Source: Prosthecodimorpha hirschii
Lineage (GTDB): Bacteria; Pseudomonadota; Alphaproteobacteria; Rhizobiales; Ancalomicrobiaceae
NCBI RefSeq assembly: GCF_001305515.1
Contig: NZ_LJYW01000001.1
Span: 668,307-732,306, forward strand
Length of the DNA: 64,000 nucleotides
Direction of reading: 5' to 3'
Both the position numbers and the translations under genes were made by a program. The first letter of the stretch is position 1. Every line of letters begins with the position of its first letter. The notes beneath the pieces were generated by a model that saw only the letters and a program-made list of their open reading frames with translations, ran no database searches and was not told the origin of the DNA. This document shows positions 33,562-42,078 of this stretch, in pieces.

Positions 33562-34164
33562 TCAGGCGGCCGCGCGCGCGCCGTCGCGGTTGGCGCGGAG
33601 CTGGCGCATCCATTCGCGCATGACCAGCCCGTGATCGTGCCAGGTCCGGCCGCTGACCAGGTTGCCGTCGACGACCAGCGGCGCGTCGACGAAGATGCCG
33701 CCGCAGATTTCCAGGTCGAAGCGGCACTTGCGCACGCAGGACATACGGCGCCCGGTCACGCAGCCCGCCCGCGCCGGGATTTCCACACCGTGGCAGACGC
33801 TGGCGATCGGCTTGCCGGTGTCGAAGAAGTGCCGGGTGATCCGGATCAGATCCTCGTCGTCGCGGATATATTCGGGCGCCCGCCCGCCGGAGAAGAAGAT
33901 GCCGGCATAGTCGGCCGGGTCGACATCTCGAAAGGCCGTGTCGGCCTCGATGATGTAGCCCTCCCACTCGCGCGTGATCGTCCAGCCGGGCCGGACCTCG
34001 TGCAGGACCATCTGGAAGGCCCGCTTCTCGGGACCCGCCACGACCGGCTGGAAGCCGTCCTCCTGCAGACGGAGATAGGGGTAGAGCGTGTCGAGCGTCT
34101 CGGACGCATCGCCGACGATGATGAGCGCCTTGTCGGACTGCACGGAAATCTCCTTCGGATTCAA
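33562..34164 (-). CDS. DJ-1/PfpI-family protein
   Basis: A 200-residue cytoplasmic DJ-1/PfpI-fold protein: KALIIVGDASETLDTLYPYLRLQEDGFQPVVAGP, then YAGIFFSGGRAPEYIRDDEDLI and the nucleophile elbow ASVCHGVEIPARAG with Cys followed by His, as in PfpI peptidases and glyoxalase III types. It overlaps the ABC ATPase gene by 4 bp and is last in the IclR-led ABC operon. That suggests it processes the imported compound. No signal sequence is present, unlike the DJ-1 protein at 26851. Confidence 0.88.
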   Translation of the reverse strand: MNPKEISVQSDKALIIVGDASETLDTLYPYLRLQEDGFQPVVAGPEKRAFQMVLHEVRPGWTITREWEGYIIEADTAFRDVDPADYAGIFFSGGRAPEYIRDDEDLIRITRHFFDTGKPIASVCHGVEIPARAGCVTGRRMSCVRKCRFDLEICGGIFVDAPLVVDGNLVSGRTWHDHGLVMREWMRQLRANRDGARAAA

Positions 34165-34952
34165 AGCGCGAGGCGCTGCTCGTCGAGCACGCCGCGCGAC
34201 AGGAAGATGCGGGTGATGGCGTCGGTCAGCGCGGCGAAGCGCGGATCGTTACGGGCGGCAAGGCCGCGCGGGCGCGGCAGGTCGACGTCGAAGACGTGGT
34301 CGACCGTTCCCGGCCGCTGGCTCATGACGATGACCCGGTCGGCGAGCAGCACGGCCTCGTCGATCGAATGGGTGATGAAGAAGACGGTCATCCGCTCGCG
34401 CAGCCACAAGGCCTCCAGGTCGAGCCGCATCTGCTCGCGCGTCAGCGCGTCCAGCGCGCCGAAGGGCTCGTCCATCAGCAGCATGCCGGGCTGGTGGACG
34501 AGGCCGCGGGCGATTGCCGCCCGCTGCTGCATGCCGCCGGACAGTTCGTGCGGATAGCGGTTCTCGAAGCCGCCGAGCCCGACGGCCGTGAGGAGCGTCC
34601 GCGCACGCTCGCGGGCCTCCGGTCCGTCGATGCCGCGCATCTCCAGCTGCAGCAGCACGTTGCCGAGAATGTCGCGCCAGTCGACCAGGGTCGCCTTCTG
34701 GAACACGATGCCGGTATCGGCGCGCGGCCCGACGACCGGCTCGCCGGCGACCCGGACGGAGCCCTCGCTCGGCATGACCAGCCCGGAGACCAGCCGCAGG
34801 AGCGTGCTCTTGCCGCAGCCGGACGGGCCGACCACCGCGACGAAGGCCCCGCGCGCGATCTCGATGTCGACGCCGGCGAGCGCCGTCGTGCGCTGCAGGC
34901 CGCGCACGAAAGTCTTGCCGACGCCCTTGAGGACGATCTGAGCCTCAGCCAT
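34161..34952 (-). CDS. ABC transporter ATP-binding protein (SsuB/TauB type)
   Basis: A 263-residue ATPase with Walker A GPSGCGKSTLL, Q-loop FQKATLVDWRDILGNV, signature LSGGMQQRAAIARGL, Walker B MLLMDEPFGALDALTREQM and switch FFITHSIDEAVLLADR. It is typical of nitrate/sulfonate/taurine-type importers. It lies 6 bp after the binding-protein gene and overlaps the PfpI-like gene downstream. Confidence 0.94.
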   Translation of the reverse strand: MAEAQIVLKGVGKTFVRGLQRTTALAGVDIEIARGAFVAVVGPSGCGKSTLLRLVSGLVMPSEGSVRVAGEPVVGPRADTGIVFQKATLVDWRDILGNVLLQLEMRGIDGPEARERARTLLTAVGLGGFENRYPHELSGGMQQRAAIARGLVHQPGMLLMDEPFGALDALTREQMRLDLEALWLRERMTVFFITHSIDEAVLLADRVIVMSQRPGTVDHVFDVDLPRPRGLAARNDPRFAALTDAITRIFLSRGVLDEQRLAL

Positions 34953-34958
34953 CGCCGC

Positions 34959-35942
34959 CTACTTGGCGAAGTCGTTGGTGAAGAAGGCGGAGCCCGGCTT
35001 GTCGGTGGCGAGCGACTGGTAGGTCTTCAGGAGCGTGACGGTATTGTCCCAATCCGACGCCGCGCCGATACCGAGCGGCAGGCCGGCGGTGGCGGCCGAG
35101 GTCAGCTTGGCCAGCGACACGTCCATCTGCTGGCGCAGCACCTTGCCGTCCAGTTCGGGCTTGGACGCGACCGTCGCGGCGATCGCGCCGTCCGGGTCCT
35201 TCTGCGCCTCGACGAAGGCCTTGCGGGTCGCGCGCACGAAGCGGCGGATCAGGTCGGGGCTGGCCGCGATGGTCTTCTCGTTGGCGACGACGGTCAGGCC
35301 GACCAGCTTGACGCCGAGATCGTCGTAGCTGAGCACCGAGGCCGCGACGCCGCGCGCCTCCATGACGAAGGACTGCGCATCGACGCTGCCGAGCGTGGCG
35401 TCGGCGCGCTTTTCGAGAACGGCGACCACCTTGCTGGCGGCATCGACATTGACGAAGCGGATCTTCTTCTCGTCGAGCTTGTTGGCGCTGATCACGGCCG
35501 GAAAGAGCTGGGTCAGCGCGTCGCCGGCGGTGACCGCGATGGTCTTGCCCTCCAGATCGGCGGCCCGGACGATGTTGGCGTCCTTGCGCGCGACGACGGC
35601 GAAGATGCCGCTGTTCATCACCGACATGACGGTCCGGATCGGGATGCCGCGGGTGACGCTGACGATCACCGTGCCGGCATCGACAACGCCGAAGGTATCG
35701 CTGCTGGCGCCGATCGCCTGCGCGGTCGCGGCGCCGCCGCGGCCCTCGTTGACGGTCAGATCGATGCCCTCCTCCTTGTAGAAGCCCTTCTTGACCCCGT
35801 AGTAGAACGGGGCGTGAAAGCCGAGGATCTGCCAGTTCAGCCGCAGACTGACGGCATCGTCGGCGCGCGCCGTCGCGGCCGAGACCAGCATCGCGGCGAG
35901 ACCGGCGATCAGGCCGAGCTTTCCAAATCTTGCCATTGTCAT
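34959..35942 (-). CDS. ABC transporter substrate-binding protein (SsuA/THI5-like)
   Basis: A 327-residue periplasmic receptor with a Sec signal (FGKLGLIAGLAAMLVSAATARA, cleavage near residue 27). The mature start VSLRLNWQILGFHAPFYYGVKKGFYKEEGIDL is the NMT1/THI5 or SsuA-like opening, and GGAATAQAIGASSDTFGVVDAGT forms the first ligand loop. The class binds sulfonates, nitrate, aromatic acids or thiamine precursors; the substrate here is not evident. It is the middle gene of the IclR-permease-receptor-ATPase-PfpI operon. Confidence 0.92.
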   Translation of the reverse strand: MTMARFGKLGLIAGLAAMLVSAATARADDAVSLRLNWQILGFHAPFYYGVKKGFYKEEGIDLTVNEGRGGAATAQAIGASSDTFGVVDAGTVIVSVTRGIPIRTVMSVMNSGIFAVVARKDANIVRAADLEGKTIAVTAGDALTQLFPAVISANKLDEKKIRFVNVDAASKVVAVLEKRADATLGSVDAQSFVMEARGVAASVLSYDDLGVKLVGLTVVANEKTIAASPDLIRRFVRATRKAFVEAQKDPDGAIAATVASKPELDGKVLRQQMDVSLAKLTSAATAGLPLGIGAASDWDNTVTLLKTYQSLATDKPGSAFFTNDFAK

Positions 35943-35974
35943 TCCTCCCGTGGCGTTCTTGTTTTCAGGTTCTG

Positions 35975-36751
35975 TTATGCACCTGCCTGATCGGCGCGCA
36001 TGGAGACGTGCCAGGGCACGACCAGCCGTTCGACGAATTCGATCAGGAAGTAGAAGACCAGCCCGATGACGCCGAGCACGATGATGGTGGCGAAGACCAT
36101 CGGGGTGGCCAGCTGGCCGTTATAGGTGATGATCAGGTAGCCGAGCCCGCTGTCGGAGGCGACGAATTCGGCCACCACCGCCGCCGTCGAGGCGAGCGCG
36201 GCGGCGATCTTCAGGCCGACGAAGATCGACGGCAGGGCGCTCGGAAAGCGGATCTTGTAGAAGGTGCGCAGCGCGCCCGCGCCGGTCGAGCGGGCCAGTT
36301 CCATCACGCCCGGATCGACCGATTTGAAGCCGACCACGGTGTTGACCACGATCGGGAAGAAGGTCAGCAGGAAGACCAGCAGAACCTTCGGCATGGTGCC
36401 GAAGCCGAACCAGACGATGAACAGCGGCGCGATGGCGATCTTGGGCAGGATCTGGAGAAAGACCACGATCGGGTAGATCGAACGCTCGACCTGCGGCGAG
36501 TAGGCGAGCGCCATCGCCAGCGGGATGCCGACCAGGACGCTGAGCACGAAGCCGGCGACCATGTTGAGCGTGGTGATCCACGAACTGTCGGCGATCCGCG
36601 GCCAGTTCCGGGCGAAATCGGACGCGATCACCGAGGGCGCCGGCAGGAGATAGGTCGGTATGCCGAGAAGGCGCGTCGCGCCTTCCCAGACGACCAGCAG
36701 GGCGATCGCCGTCGCGATCGACGAGAGCGCGCCGCCATTCTTCTCGAACAT
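35975..36751 (-). CDS. ABC transporter permease (SsuC/TauC type)
   Basis: A 258-residue inner membrane protein with six helices and the binding-protein-dependent permease loop ELARSTGAGALRTFYKIRFPSALPSIFVGLKIAAALASTAAVVAEF (EAA-type motif). The frame is open upstream, but ATG 36751 gives the standard MFEKN start and lies 1 bp from the IclR stop. It forms the translocation pore with the ATPase at 34161. Confidence 0.93.
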   Translation of the reverse strand: MFEKNGGALSSIATAIALLVVWEGATRLLGIPTYLLPAPSVIASDFARNWPRIADSSWITTLNMVAGFVLSVLVGIPLAMALAYSPQVERSIYPIVVFLQILPKIAIAPLFIVWFGFGTMPKVLLVFLLTFFPIVVNTVVGFKSVDPGVMELARSTGAGALRTFYKIRFPSALPSIFVGLKIAAALASTAAVVAEFVASDSGLGYLIITYNGQLATPMVFATIIVLGVIGLVFYFLIEFVERLVVPWHVSMRADQAGA

Positions 36752-36752
36752 C

Positions 36753-37574
36753 TCACGATCCCTTGCTGTTGGCGGGCCGGCGCAGCACCTGCGCGCCCTT
36801 TCGGCAATAAGGCGCGACGACCGCCTTGCCGGCGATGTCCCTGGCCGCCTCGCGCAAGTCCGGCACCAGACCGGCCAGCGCCTCGCGGGTCCAGCGTGCG
36901 GTCGGGACCACCACCGCAATGGCGCCCAGGAAGGCGCCGCCATCGGCAGCCTTGATCGGCACCGCCACGGCACCGGCGCCCGGATCGGCCTCGTTGTAGG
37001 CGAGCGCATGGCCGCAGCGGCGGACACGCTCCAGTTCGGCGAGCAGATCCGCCTCGGTCCGGATCGGCGAGGCGCCGGCCTCGGCCTTGCCGAGCAGCCC
37101 CTGCGCGCGAACCCGGGCCAGCGCCTCGGCATCGGTCAGGCTGGCCAGATAGGCCTTGCCGACCGCCATGCTGTGCAGGACCACCGGGCGGCCGAGATTG
37201 GCGTCGAACCGCAAGCCGGGCTTCGCGCCCTGGGATTCGGCGACGATCGCCAGCCGCTCGCCGTCGAGCCAGGACAGCCGGATCAATTCGCCCGCCGTGC
37301 CGGCGAGCCGGTCGAGGGCCGGCTGGCAGATGTCGAGGAAACCGGTGCCGGCGAGATGCCGGAAGCCGAGCAGCGCGATCTCCAGGGTCAGCGAATAGTC
37401 GCCGTTAGGCCCGTCCTGGCGGACCAGGCCGCGCGCGATCAGGTCGGCGAGGAGGCGATGGGCGGTCGGCTTGGCCAATTGTGCGGCGGCCGCCAGTTCG
37501 TTCAGCGCCGCGCCCGCCGGTCGGGTCGCGATCGCTTCCAGGAGATCGAAGATGCGGTCGACGGCAGAGCGCAT
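36753..37574 (-). CDS. IclR-family transcriptional regulator
   Basis: A 273-residue regulator. The N-terminal winged helix (about 5-65) is VDRIFDLLEAIATRPAGAALNELAAAAQLAKPTAHRLLADLIARGLV; the effector domain (about 80-250) contains LRFDANLGRPVVLHSMAVGKAYLASL and NEADPGAGAVAVPI. Members respond to aromatic or short-chain acids. It is the first gene of the ABC operon and sits 1 bp before the permease start, so it most likely controls its own operon. Confidence 0.92.
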   Translation of the reverse strand: MRSAVDRIFDLLEAIATRPAGAALNELAAAAQLAKPTAHRLLADLIARGLVRQDGPNGDYSLTLEIALLGFRHLAGTGFLDICQPALDRLAGTAGELIRLSWLDGERLAIVAESQGAKPGLRFDANLGRPVVLHSMAVGKAYLASLTDAEALARVRAQGLLGKAEAGASPIRTEADLLAELERVRRCGHALAYNEADPGAGAVAVPIKAADGGAFLGAIAVVVPTARWTREALAGLVPDLREAARDIAGKAVVAPYCRKGAQVLRRPANSKGS

Positions 37575-37956
37575 GAAAATTTCCGGAACGCCATTTCGCT
37601 TTTATACTCGATGGCGCCCTGCCGCCTGTCAAGCCTCGATGGCGGTCGGCGGATCCCAGCCGTCCCCGGGGGCGCGCTGGCACGCGGGCTCATTGTTTGG
37701 CTGGCTCGCGGGCTCATTGGCTCGCTGGCTCGCGGGCTCGCGGGCTCGCGGAACGGCAGGCACCGCCCATGTGGGCGGGGGCCATGCCGGACGGACGGCT
37801 TTACCGGCGGACGGGTTTGCATGAGGATCGGGCGATGCGGGCCGGGCGGAGGTCTGGCCCGCGTTTCGAGCGGCCGCCTTGCGGCGATCGGGAGAGAGTC
37901 GATCCCGCCGGCAGGCGGCGCCGCATCGATACCGAAATTGGGAGCCCGAACGTCTG
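37575..37956. other. Intergenic gap with short degenerate GGCTCGCG repeats
   Basis: This 382-bp gap separates the divergent iclR and peroxiredoxin genes. It holds a short A+T-rich patch just upstream of iclR, a likely promoter, then a degenerate direct repeat at about 37687-37751 in which GGCTCGCGGGCTC-like units recur several times. The remainder is plain GC-rich sequence. Open frames across it read as low-complexity Pro-Arg-Ala-Ser repeats and are not called. Confidence 0.5.
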
Positions 37957-38484
37957 ATGACCCCCGCAACCGTCCCCGACGTCGTCTTTCACACCCGCGT
38001 GCGCAATCCGGCGCTCGGCGGCGACAATCCGTTCGAATGGAAGGACGTGACCACGGCGGAGCTGTTCGGCGGGCGCAATGTGGTCGTGTTCGGGGTGCCG
38101 GGTGCGTTCACCCCGGCCTGCTCGGACAGTCACCTGCCCGGCTTCGAACGAAATCACGAGGCCTTCGCGGCGCTCGGCGTCGATCTGGTCGCCTGCGTCT
38201 CGGTCAACGACGCCTTCGTCATGTACCAGTGGGCGAAGAGCCGCACGGTCGAGAAGGTCGTCATGCTGCCGGACGGCAACGGCGATTTCACGCGGCTGAT
38301 GGGCATGCTGGTGCGCCGCACGGCCCAGGGCATGGGCTATCGCAGCTGGCGCTACGCCATGCATGTCGAGGATCGGGTCATCCGCAAGATGTTCGTCGAG
38401 CCGGGCTTCGGCGACGATCCCGCGGGCGTCGGCGTCAAGGTCTCGGATGCGGAGACCATGCTGGACTATCTGCGGTCGCGCTGA
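37957..38484 (+). CDS. Peroxiredoxin (Prx5/AhpC-TSA family)
   Basis: A 175-residue thiol peroxidase. The peroxidatic Cys is in GVPGAFTPACSDSHLPGF (about residue 51), the Prx5 signature PGAFTPxCS; later segments VACVSVNDAFVMYQWAKS and LPDGNGDFTRLMGM match the redoxin family of glutathione/glutaredoxin-dependent peroxidases. It detoxifies H2O2 and alkyl peroxides in the cytoplasm. ATG 37957 is chosen over the longer open frame because the protein then aligns with family length. Confidence 0.93.
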   Translation: MTPATVPDVVFHTRVRNPALGGDNPFEWKDVTTAELFGGRNVVVFGVPGAFTPACSDSHLPGFERNHEAFAALGVDLVACVSVNDAFVMYQWAKSRTVEKVVMLPDGNGDFTRLMGMLVRRTAQGMGYRSWRYAMHVEDRVIRKMFVEPGFGDDPAGVGVKVSDAETMLDYLRSR

Positions 38485-38553
38485 CGGGCGCTGCCGTCCG
38501 AACCGGTCGGATCGCGCAATGCGGCGCGGACCGCGTGGCGGGCGGGCTCAGGT

Positions 38554-38823
38554 TCAGTGCGTGCGGATCCATTCGCGCGCCTGGCGCTGTGCCTCGGCGA
38601 CTTCGGCGGCGCTCATCTCTCCGGCGATCTCGTGCCGATGACGGGCCGCTTCGCGGTTGCCGCGGGCGGCGGCGAGATTGAACCACTTGTGCGCGGCGAC
38701 CATGTCGGGCTTCACGCCGCGGCCGACCGAATAGGTGATGCCGAGCTGGAAGAAGACATCGCCGGAGACGTTCTGCTGTCCCATCGTGGCGATTTCACTG
38801 TCGCGGACTTCAAAGCGGGCCAT
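38554..38823 (-). CDS. Short SEL1-like repeat protein
   Basis: An 89-residue protein with about two SEL1-type helical repeats: FQLGITYSVGRGVKPDMVAAHKWFNLAAARGNREA, followed by a charged helix (AAEVAEAQRQAREWIRTH). SEL1 repeats mediate protein-protein contacts. There is no signal sequence. A plausible ribosome site (GGAGA) precedes the ATG. It stands alone, convergent with the peroxiredoxin gene; the partner is unknown. Confidence 0.8.
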   Translation of the reverse strand: MARFEVRDSEIATMGQQNVSGDVFFQLGITYSVGRGVKPDMVAAHKWFNLAAARGNREAARHRHEIAGEMSAAEVAEAQRQAREWIRTH

Positions 38824-39355
38824 GTTGCTCTCCTATACTTTCTGAGCCTCGGAATGTCCTGGCGGGTTTGCACCGCCCTTGAGGAGAAATTTGCCGGAGC
38901 CGGCTGAACCGAAGGTGAATCAGCAGGCTTAAGAAGCTCACAACACGGTGAAAACCACTCGTTAACTTCATGAAGGATTCACCCTTCGACGGCGAAAAAC
39001 GCAATAAAATCAATCCCTCCCGCGAAATCGTGTCGGGATGCCGGTAACCGCCGATTCACCGTGAAACGAGGAGGCGCGGAAAGGTTCGGCCCTCTCGGCC
39101 GCCGGCCCGCGACGCCGGGCCCGTCTCGGCCGGTTCCGGCCCGTGCCGCAACGGCAGCCGACCGGCGGGCCGGCGGCGGTGCGCGATCGGACGGGAGGGT
39201 AGCGGAGTGCCGTTTGGGCTGCGCGGACGCATAATATCAGCGGCCCGGGCAGATCGATTCGTCACGAGTTCGACACCTTCTGCTCGCGGTAATGACGGAC
39301 CGTAGGCTGGACGGGAGGCGTTCCGGCACGGACCGGATAGAACGGGGTAGGACAC
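38824..39355. other. Intergenic gap without a recognisable gene
   Basis: This 532-bp gap between the divergent SEL1 and small secreted-protein genes contains an A+T-richer block (about 38890-39025) with GTTAAC near 38960, probably the SEL1-gene promoter region, and GC-rich sequence up to the next gene. No convincing coding frame, RNA gene or repeat was seen. Confidence 0.5.
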
Positions 39356-39637
39356 ATGACCGATCGCATCCTTGCCGCATTGATCGCCGGCGCCCTCGCC
39401 TTCACTCCGGCCGCGGCCTTCGCCCAGGCCACGACCACGAAGCCCGCCGCGACCACCGAGACGAAGCCCGCCGCCAAGCCGGCCGCCTCCAAGGCCGCCG
39501 CGAAGGCGGACGACGAGGACGAGCCGTCGTCGGCCGAGCAGAAGAAGGCCTGCGACGCCAAGTGGAAGACCGAGAAGGAAAAGACCGGCGCCAAGGGCTG
39601 GAAGGCCTATTTCACCTACATGGCCAAGTGCATGTAA
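39356..39637 (+). CDS. Small secreted Ala/Lys-rich protein
   Basis: A 93-residue protein with a Sec signal (DRILAALIAGALAFTPAAAFAQA, cleavage after FAQA near residue 24), a low-complexity linker of Thr/Lys/Pro/Ala, an acidic patch (ADDEDEP) and a short C-terminal module KKACDAKWKTEKEKTGAKGW with a Cys pair (the second in AKCM). The Cys-bounded module vaguely recalls PsiF repeats but is not a firm match. Periplasmic; function unknown. Confidence 0.72.
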   Translation: MTDRILAALIAGALAFTPAAAFAQATTTKPAATTETKPAAKPAASKAAAKADDEDEPSSAEQKKACDAKWKTEKEKTGAKGWKAYFTYMAKCM

Positions 39638-39662
39638 CGGCCTTGGCGGTCGGCGCTTGCGT

Positions 39663-39726
39663 CCCCGCGCGGCGCAAGCGCCGCAGTCAGGCCGCCCCGC
39701 GCGGCGCAAGCGCCGCAGTCAGGCCG
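39663..39726. repeat. Two tandem 32-bp repeats, each with a GGCGC-AA-GCGCC hairpin
   Basis: Two identical 32-bp units lie head to tail (39663-39694 and 39695-39726) between two small secreted-protein genes. Each contains the palindrome GGCGCAAGCGCC. On the + strand the repeat starts 26 bp after the upstream stop and could terminate or stabilise that transcript. Confidence 0.6.
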
Positions 39727-39869
39727 GTTTCGGCTCGGAAACGGCGGCAGCCCATGGCCTTCCGCGCCGTTCGCCCGAGACCCGACGACCCAAACCCTGC
39801 CGGCCCGGATGTCGGACCGGGGGATAGACAAGAGTTGAGGGGCACGCGGTGCCCGAGGGAGTGTCGAGA

Positions 39870-40301
39870 ATGATCCGTCGTTTCGCTCCGGCCCTGGCGG
39901 TCGCGTTCCTGCTGGCTCCGGTCGCGGCCGAAGCCCAGACCGTGAAGTTCAAGGCGACGCCGGCCATGTATATCATCGGCGGCGAGTGCCGCGCCGAGAC
40001 CATCTCCCGCGGCGTCACCGCCGACCAGATCCCGGTTCAGACCCGGATCTGCATCAAGGCGCGCACCAAGCCGTTCCGCAAGGCGTGCAACAAGGACGCC
40101 AAATCGCGCGGCTACGTGAAGCGGACCGCCGAGTTCAAGGATTTCGTCCATGCCTGCGTCGGCGCCCAGCTCGCCGCGCTCTATCCCGCCGCCCCGGCCT
40201 CGCCGCCGCGCCCGCCGGCGAACTACAGCCAGACCTCGCCCTCGCCGATCTACCAGCCGTCGGACGAAGACGAGGACATGTTCTTCGGCGAAGAAGAGTG
40301 A
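39870..40301 (+). CDS. Hypothetical secreted protein with Cys pairs
   Basis: A 143-residue protein. ATG 39870 is preferred over the frame opening at 39849 because the signal peptide then starts normally (MIRRFAPALAVAFLLAPVAAEAQ, cleavage near residue 23) and GAGGGA lies 12 bp upstream. The mature domain has four Cys (GGECRAE, RICIKART, KACNKDA, HACVGAQ), likely two disulfides, then a Pro-rich and acidic tail (DEDEDMFFGEEE). No family was recognised. It follows another small secreted protein of similar layout. Confidence 0.68.
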   Translation: MIRRFAPALAVAFLLAPVAAEAQTVKFKATPAMYIIGGECRAETISRGVTADQIPVQTRICIKARTKPFRKACNKDAKSRGYVKRTAEFKDFVHACVGAQLAALYPAAPASPPRPPANYSQTSPSPIYQPSDEDEDMFFGEEE

Positions 40302-40310
40302 GGCCGGCCC

Positions 40311-40333
40311 GGAGCCTTCCTGGTGGAGGCTCC
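40311..40333 (+). terminator. Weak terminator-like hairpin
   Basis: A 7-bp stem GGAGCCT/AGGCTCC with a 9-nt loop starts 9 bp after the stop of the secreted-protein gene ending at 40301. No U-run follows, so the call is tentative. Confidence 0.35.
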
Positions 40334-40480
40334 GCCGCCACACGACGGCCTTGCGTCCCGGCGCGAGCGTGACGGCCGAACGGTCTCGCCTTCGGCCCGG
40401 GTCCGCCCCGATGCCGTCGGGGCGGCCCCGGGCTGTCGGCGGTGCGGATTGGCGACAATGCCGGCTGGCGCGGCGCCGGG

Positions 40481-40981
40481 TCACGGCGTGTCGGTGTCGA
40501 GGTCCATCTTGAAGCCCTCGTGGCTCTTGGCGAAGCCAAGGCGCTCGTAGAAGCGGTGGGCGTCGAGGCGCTTCTTGTTCGATGTCAGTTGCAGGATGCC
40601 GGCCCCTCCGGCCCGCGCGGCCGCCTCGGCATGGCGCATCATGGCCGCCCCGATGCCGCGGCTGCGCAGGCGGGAATCGACATGCACCGACTCCACCATC
40701 GCCCGCAAACGGCCGCGGTGGACGATGGTCGGCACGAAGGTCAGCTGATAGGTCCCGACGATCCGCGCCCCCAGCACCGCCACGAAGACGGTGTCGTTCG
40801 GGCTTGCCTCGATCCGCGCGAAGGCCGCCTGGTAGAGCGGGCCGAGGGCCGGGTCGAGACTGTCGCCATGCCCGCCGGTCTCGTCGTCGACGAAGAGCGA
40901 CACGATCCCGGTCAGATCGGCGGCCTCGGCCGGGCGGATGACGAGGGGTTCGGCTTCGGCGGCGTCGTTCGGCATCGGCAT
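40481..40981 (-). CDS. GNAT-family N-acetyltransferase
   Basis: A 166-residue acetyltransferase. The acetyl-CoA-binding motif A is VESVHVDSRLRSRGIGAAMMRHAEAAARAGG (pyrophosphate loop RSRGIG), preceded by IVGTYQLTFVP and followed by the motif B end RLDAHRFYERLGFAKSHEGFKM. Substrate unknown. The Met-rich start (MPMPN) leaves a 6-base ambiguity. Confidence 0.9.
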   Translation of the reverse strand: MPMPNDAAEAEPLVIRPAEAADLTGIVSLFVDDETGGHGDSLDPALGPLYQAAFARIEASPNDTVFVAVLGARIVGTYQLTFVPTIVHRGRLRAMVESVHVDSRLRSRGIGAAMMRHAEAAARAGGAGILQLTSNKKRLDAHRFYERLGFAKSHEGFKMDLDTDTP

Positions 40982-41210
40982 GGCGGGTCTCCCGGATCCG
41001 CCTCCCGATAGACCGGGTCCCGCAGGGCGGCAAGTGCGCGTCCCGCGCGGCAGCCCGGCGCCGCAGCCCCGCTTGTCCCGATCACCGTCCCGCCTCGACC
41101 GGCGCCCCCAGGAACGGCCCGGTCCCGCCGGCGCCGTCCGCTCCCGCCGGCCGCTCGCGCCGGTCGGCGCGGCACGCCGAACCCCGGCGGCCGCATGCCC
41201 GGCCGGACGG

Positions 41211-42068
41211 TCACTTCAGCGGAGAATTCGGCAGCGGCGGCGCCTGATGGGCGAGCAGGATGTCGACGCGCCGGTTGGCGGCGAGGAACGGCTCGGTCGG
41301 GAACAGCGGCTCGGCATCGGCCTTGCCGACCACCGACTCGAACCGGTCGTAGCCGACGCCAAAGCCGGCCAGGACCTCCTGCACGGCCGCGGCCCGGCCG
41401 GCGGAAAGCTCCCACGGCGAGCCGGACGTCGCCGACCAGCGGCGCCCGCCGGCGGTGTGGCCGGTGACGCGAATGCGATGCGGCATGCGCGCGATCACCG
41501 GCGCGATGCGCATCAGGATCTGGCGGGTATGTTCGTAGGGCGAGCGCGAGCCCTCGGCGAACATCGACCGGCCGTCCTGGTCGACGAGGCGGATGTTGAG
41601 GCCTTCGTCGGTCTCCTCGAAGATCACGTTCTTGGAGATCTCGGCGATTTCCGGCATGTCGGCGAGCGCCTGGCGCAGAGACGCCGCGGCGGTCAGGAAC
41701 TGCTTCGGCTTCTCCTCGGCGGCGCGCTCGAAATTGTGAGTGTTGGCCTCCGGCCCCTGCTTCTCGAAGCGGTCGTTGCGCTCGGCGGAATGGGAGGCGT
41801 CGAGCTTCTTTTCGACGACGTTGGATTCCTTCAGGAACTGACGGACCGGCAGGCCGTCGCGCTCGATCATGCCGGCGCGGCGGAATTCCGGCTGCACGCC
41901 GAAGGCCTCGCGCAGGCTGCCGGCGGCGTCGGCGAGCTTCTGCTTGTCCTGGTTGGCCGAGGCGACCAGCATGACGAAGAAGGCCATCAGCAGCGCCATC
42001 AGGTCGGCGAAGGTGATGACCCAGGCGCCGCCATGCCCGCCGCCGCCATGTCCCTTTTTCTTGGCCAT
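41211..42068 (-). CDS. motB: MotB-like flagellar stator protein (OmpA-type C-terminus)
   Basis: A 285-residue protein with a Gly/His-rich N-terminus, one helix ITFADLMALLMAFFVMLVAS carrying the essential ion-channel Asp (about residue 22), a linker and an OmpA/MotB peptidoglycan-binding domain (about 150-280) ending in LAANRRVDILL. It anchors the stator and conducts ions with MotA. The peptidoglycan loop reads GHTAGGRRW where many homologues have GHTD. It is encoded 10 bp after motA and away from any other flagellar gene. Confidence 0.88.
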   Translation of the reverse strand: MAKKKGHGGGGHGGAWVITFADLMALLMAFFVMLVASANQDKQKLADAAGSLREAFGVQPEFRRAGMIERDGLPVRQFLKESNVVEKKLDASHSAERNDRFEKQGPEANTHNFERAAEEKPKQFLTAAASLRQALADMPEIAEISKNVIFEETDEGLNIRLVDQDGRSMFAEGSRSPYEHTRQILMRIAPVIARMPHRIRVTGHTAGGRRWSATSGSPWELSAGRAAAVQEVLAGFGVGYDRFESVVGKADAEPLFPTEPFLAANRRVDILLAHQAPPLPNSPLK

Positions 42069-42078
42069 CGGTCGCTCC

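Noticed and set aside
37502-37969. Pro-Arg-Ala-Ser repeat protein upstream of the peroxiredoxin gene
   Set aside because: The repeat arises from degenerate GGCTCGCG DNA repeats; the frame overlaps iclR and lacks start signals.
38810-39013. Short minus-strand open frame upstream of the SEL1 gene
   Set aside because: It overlaps the SEL1 start, has no ribosome site for its internal Met, and its composition is unlike a secreted or cytoplasmic protein of this genome.
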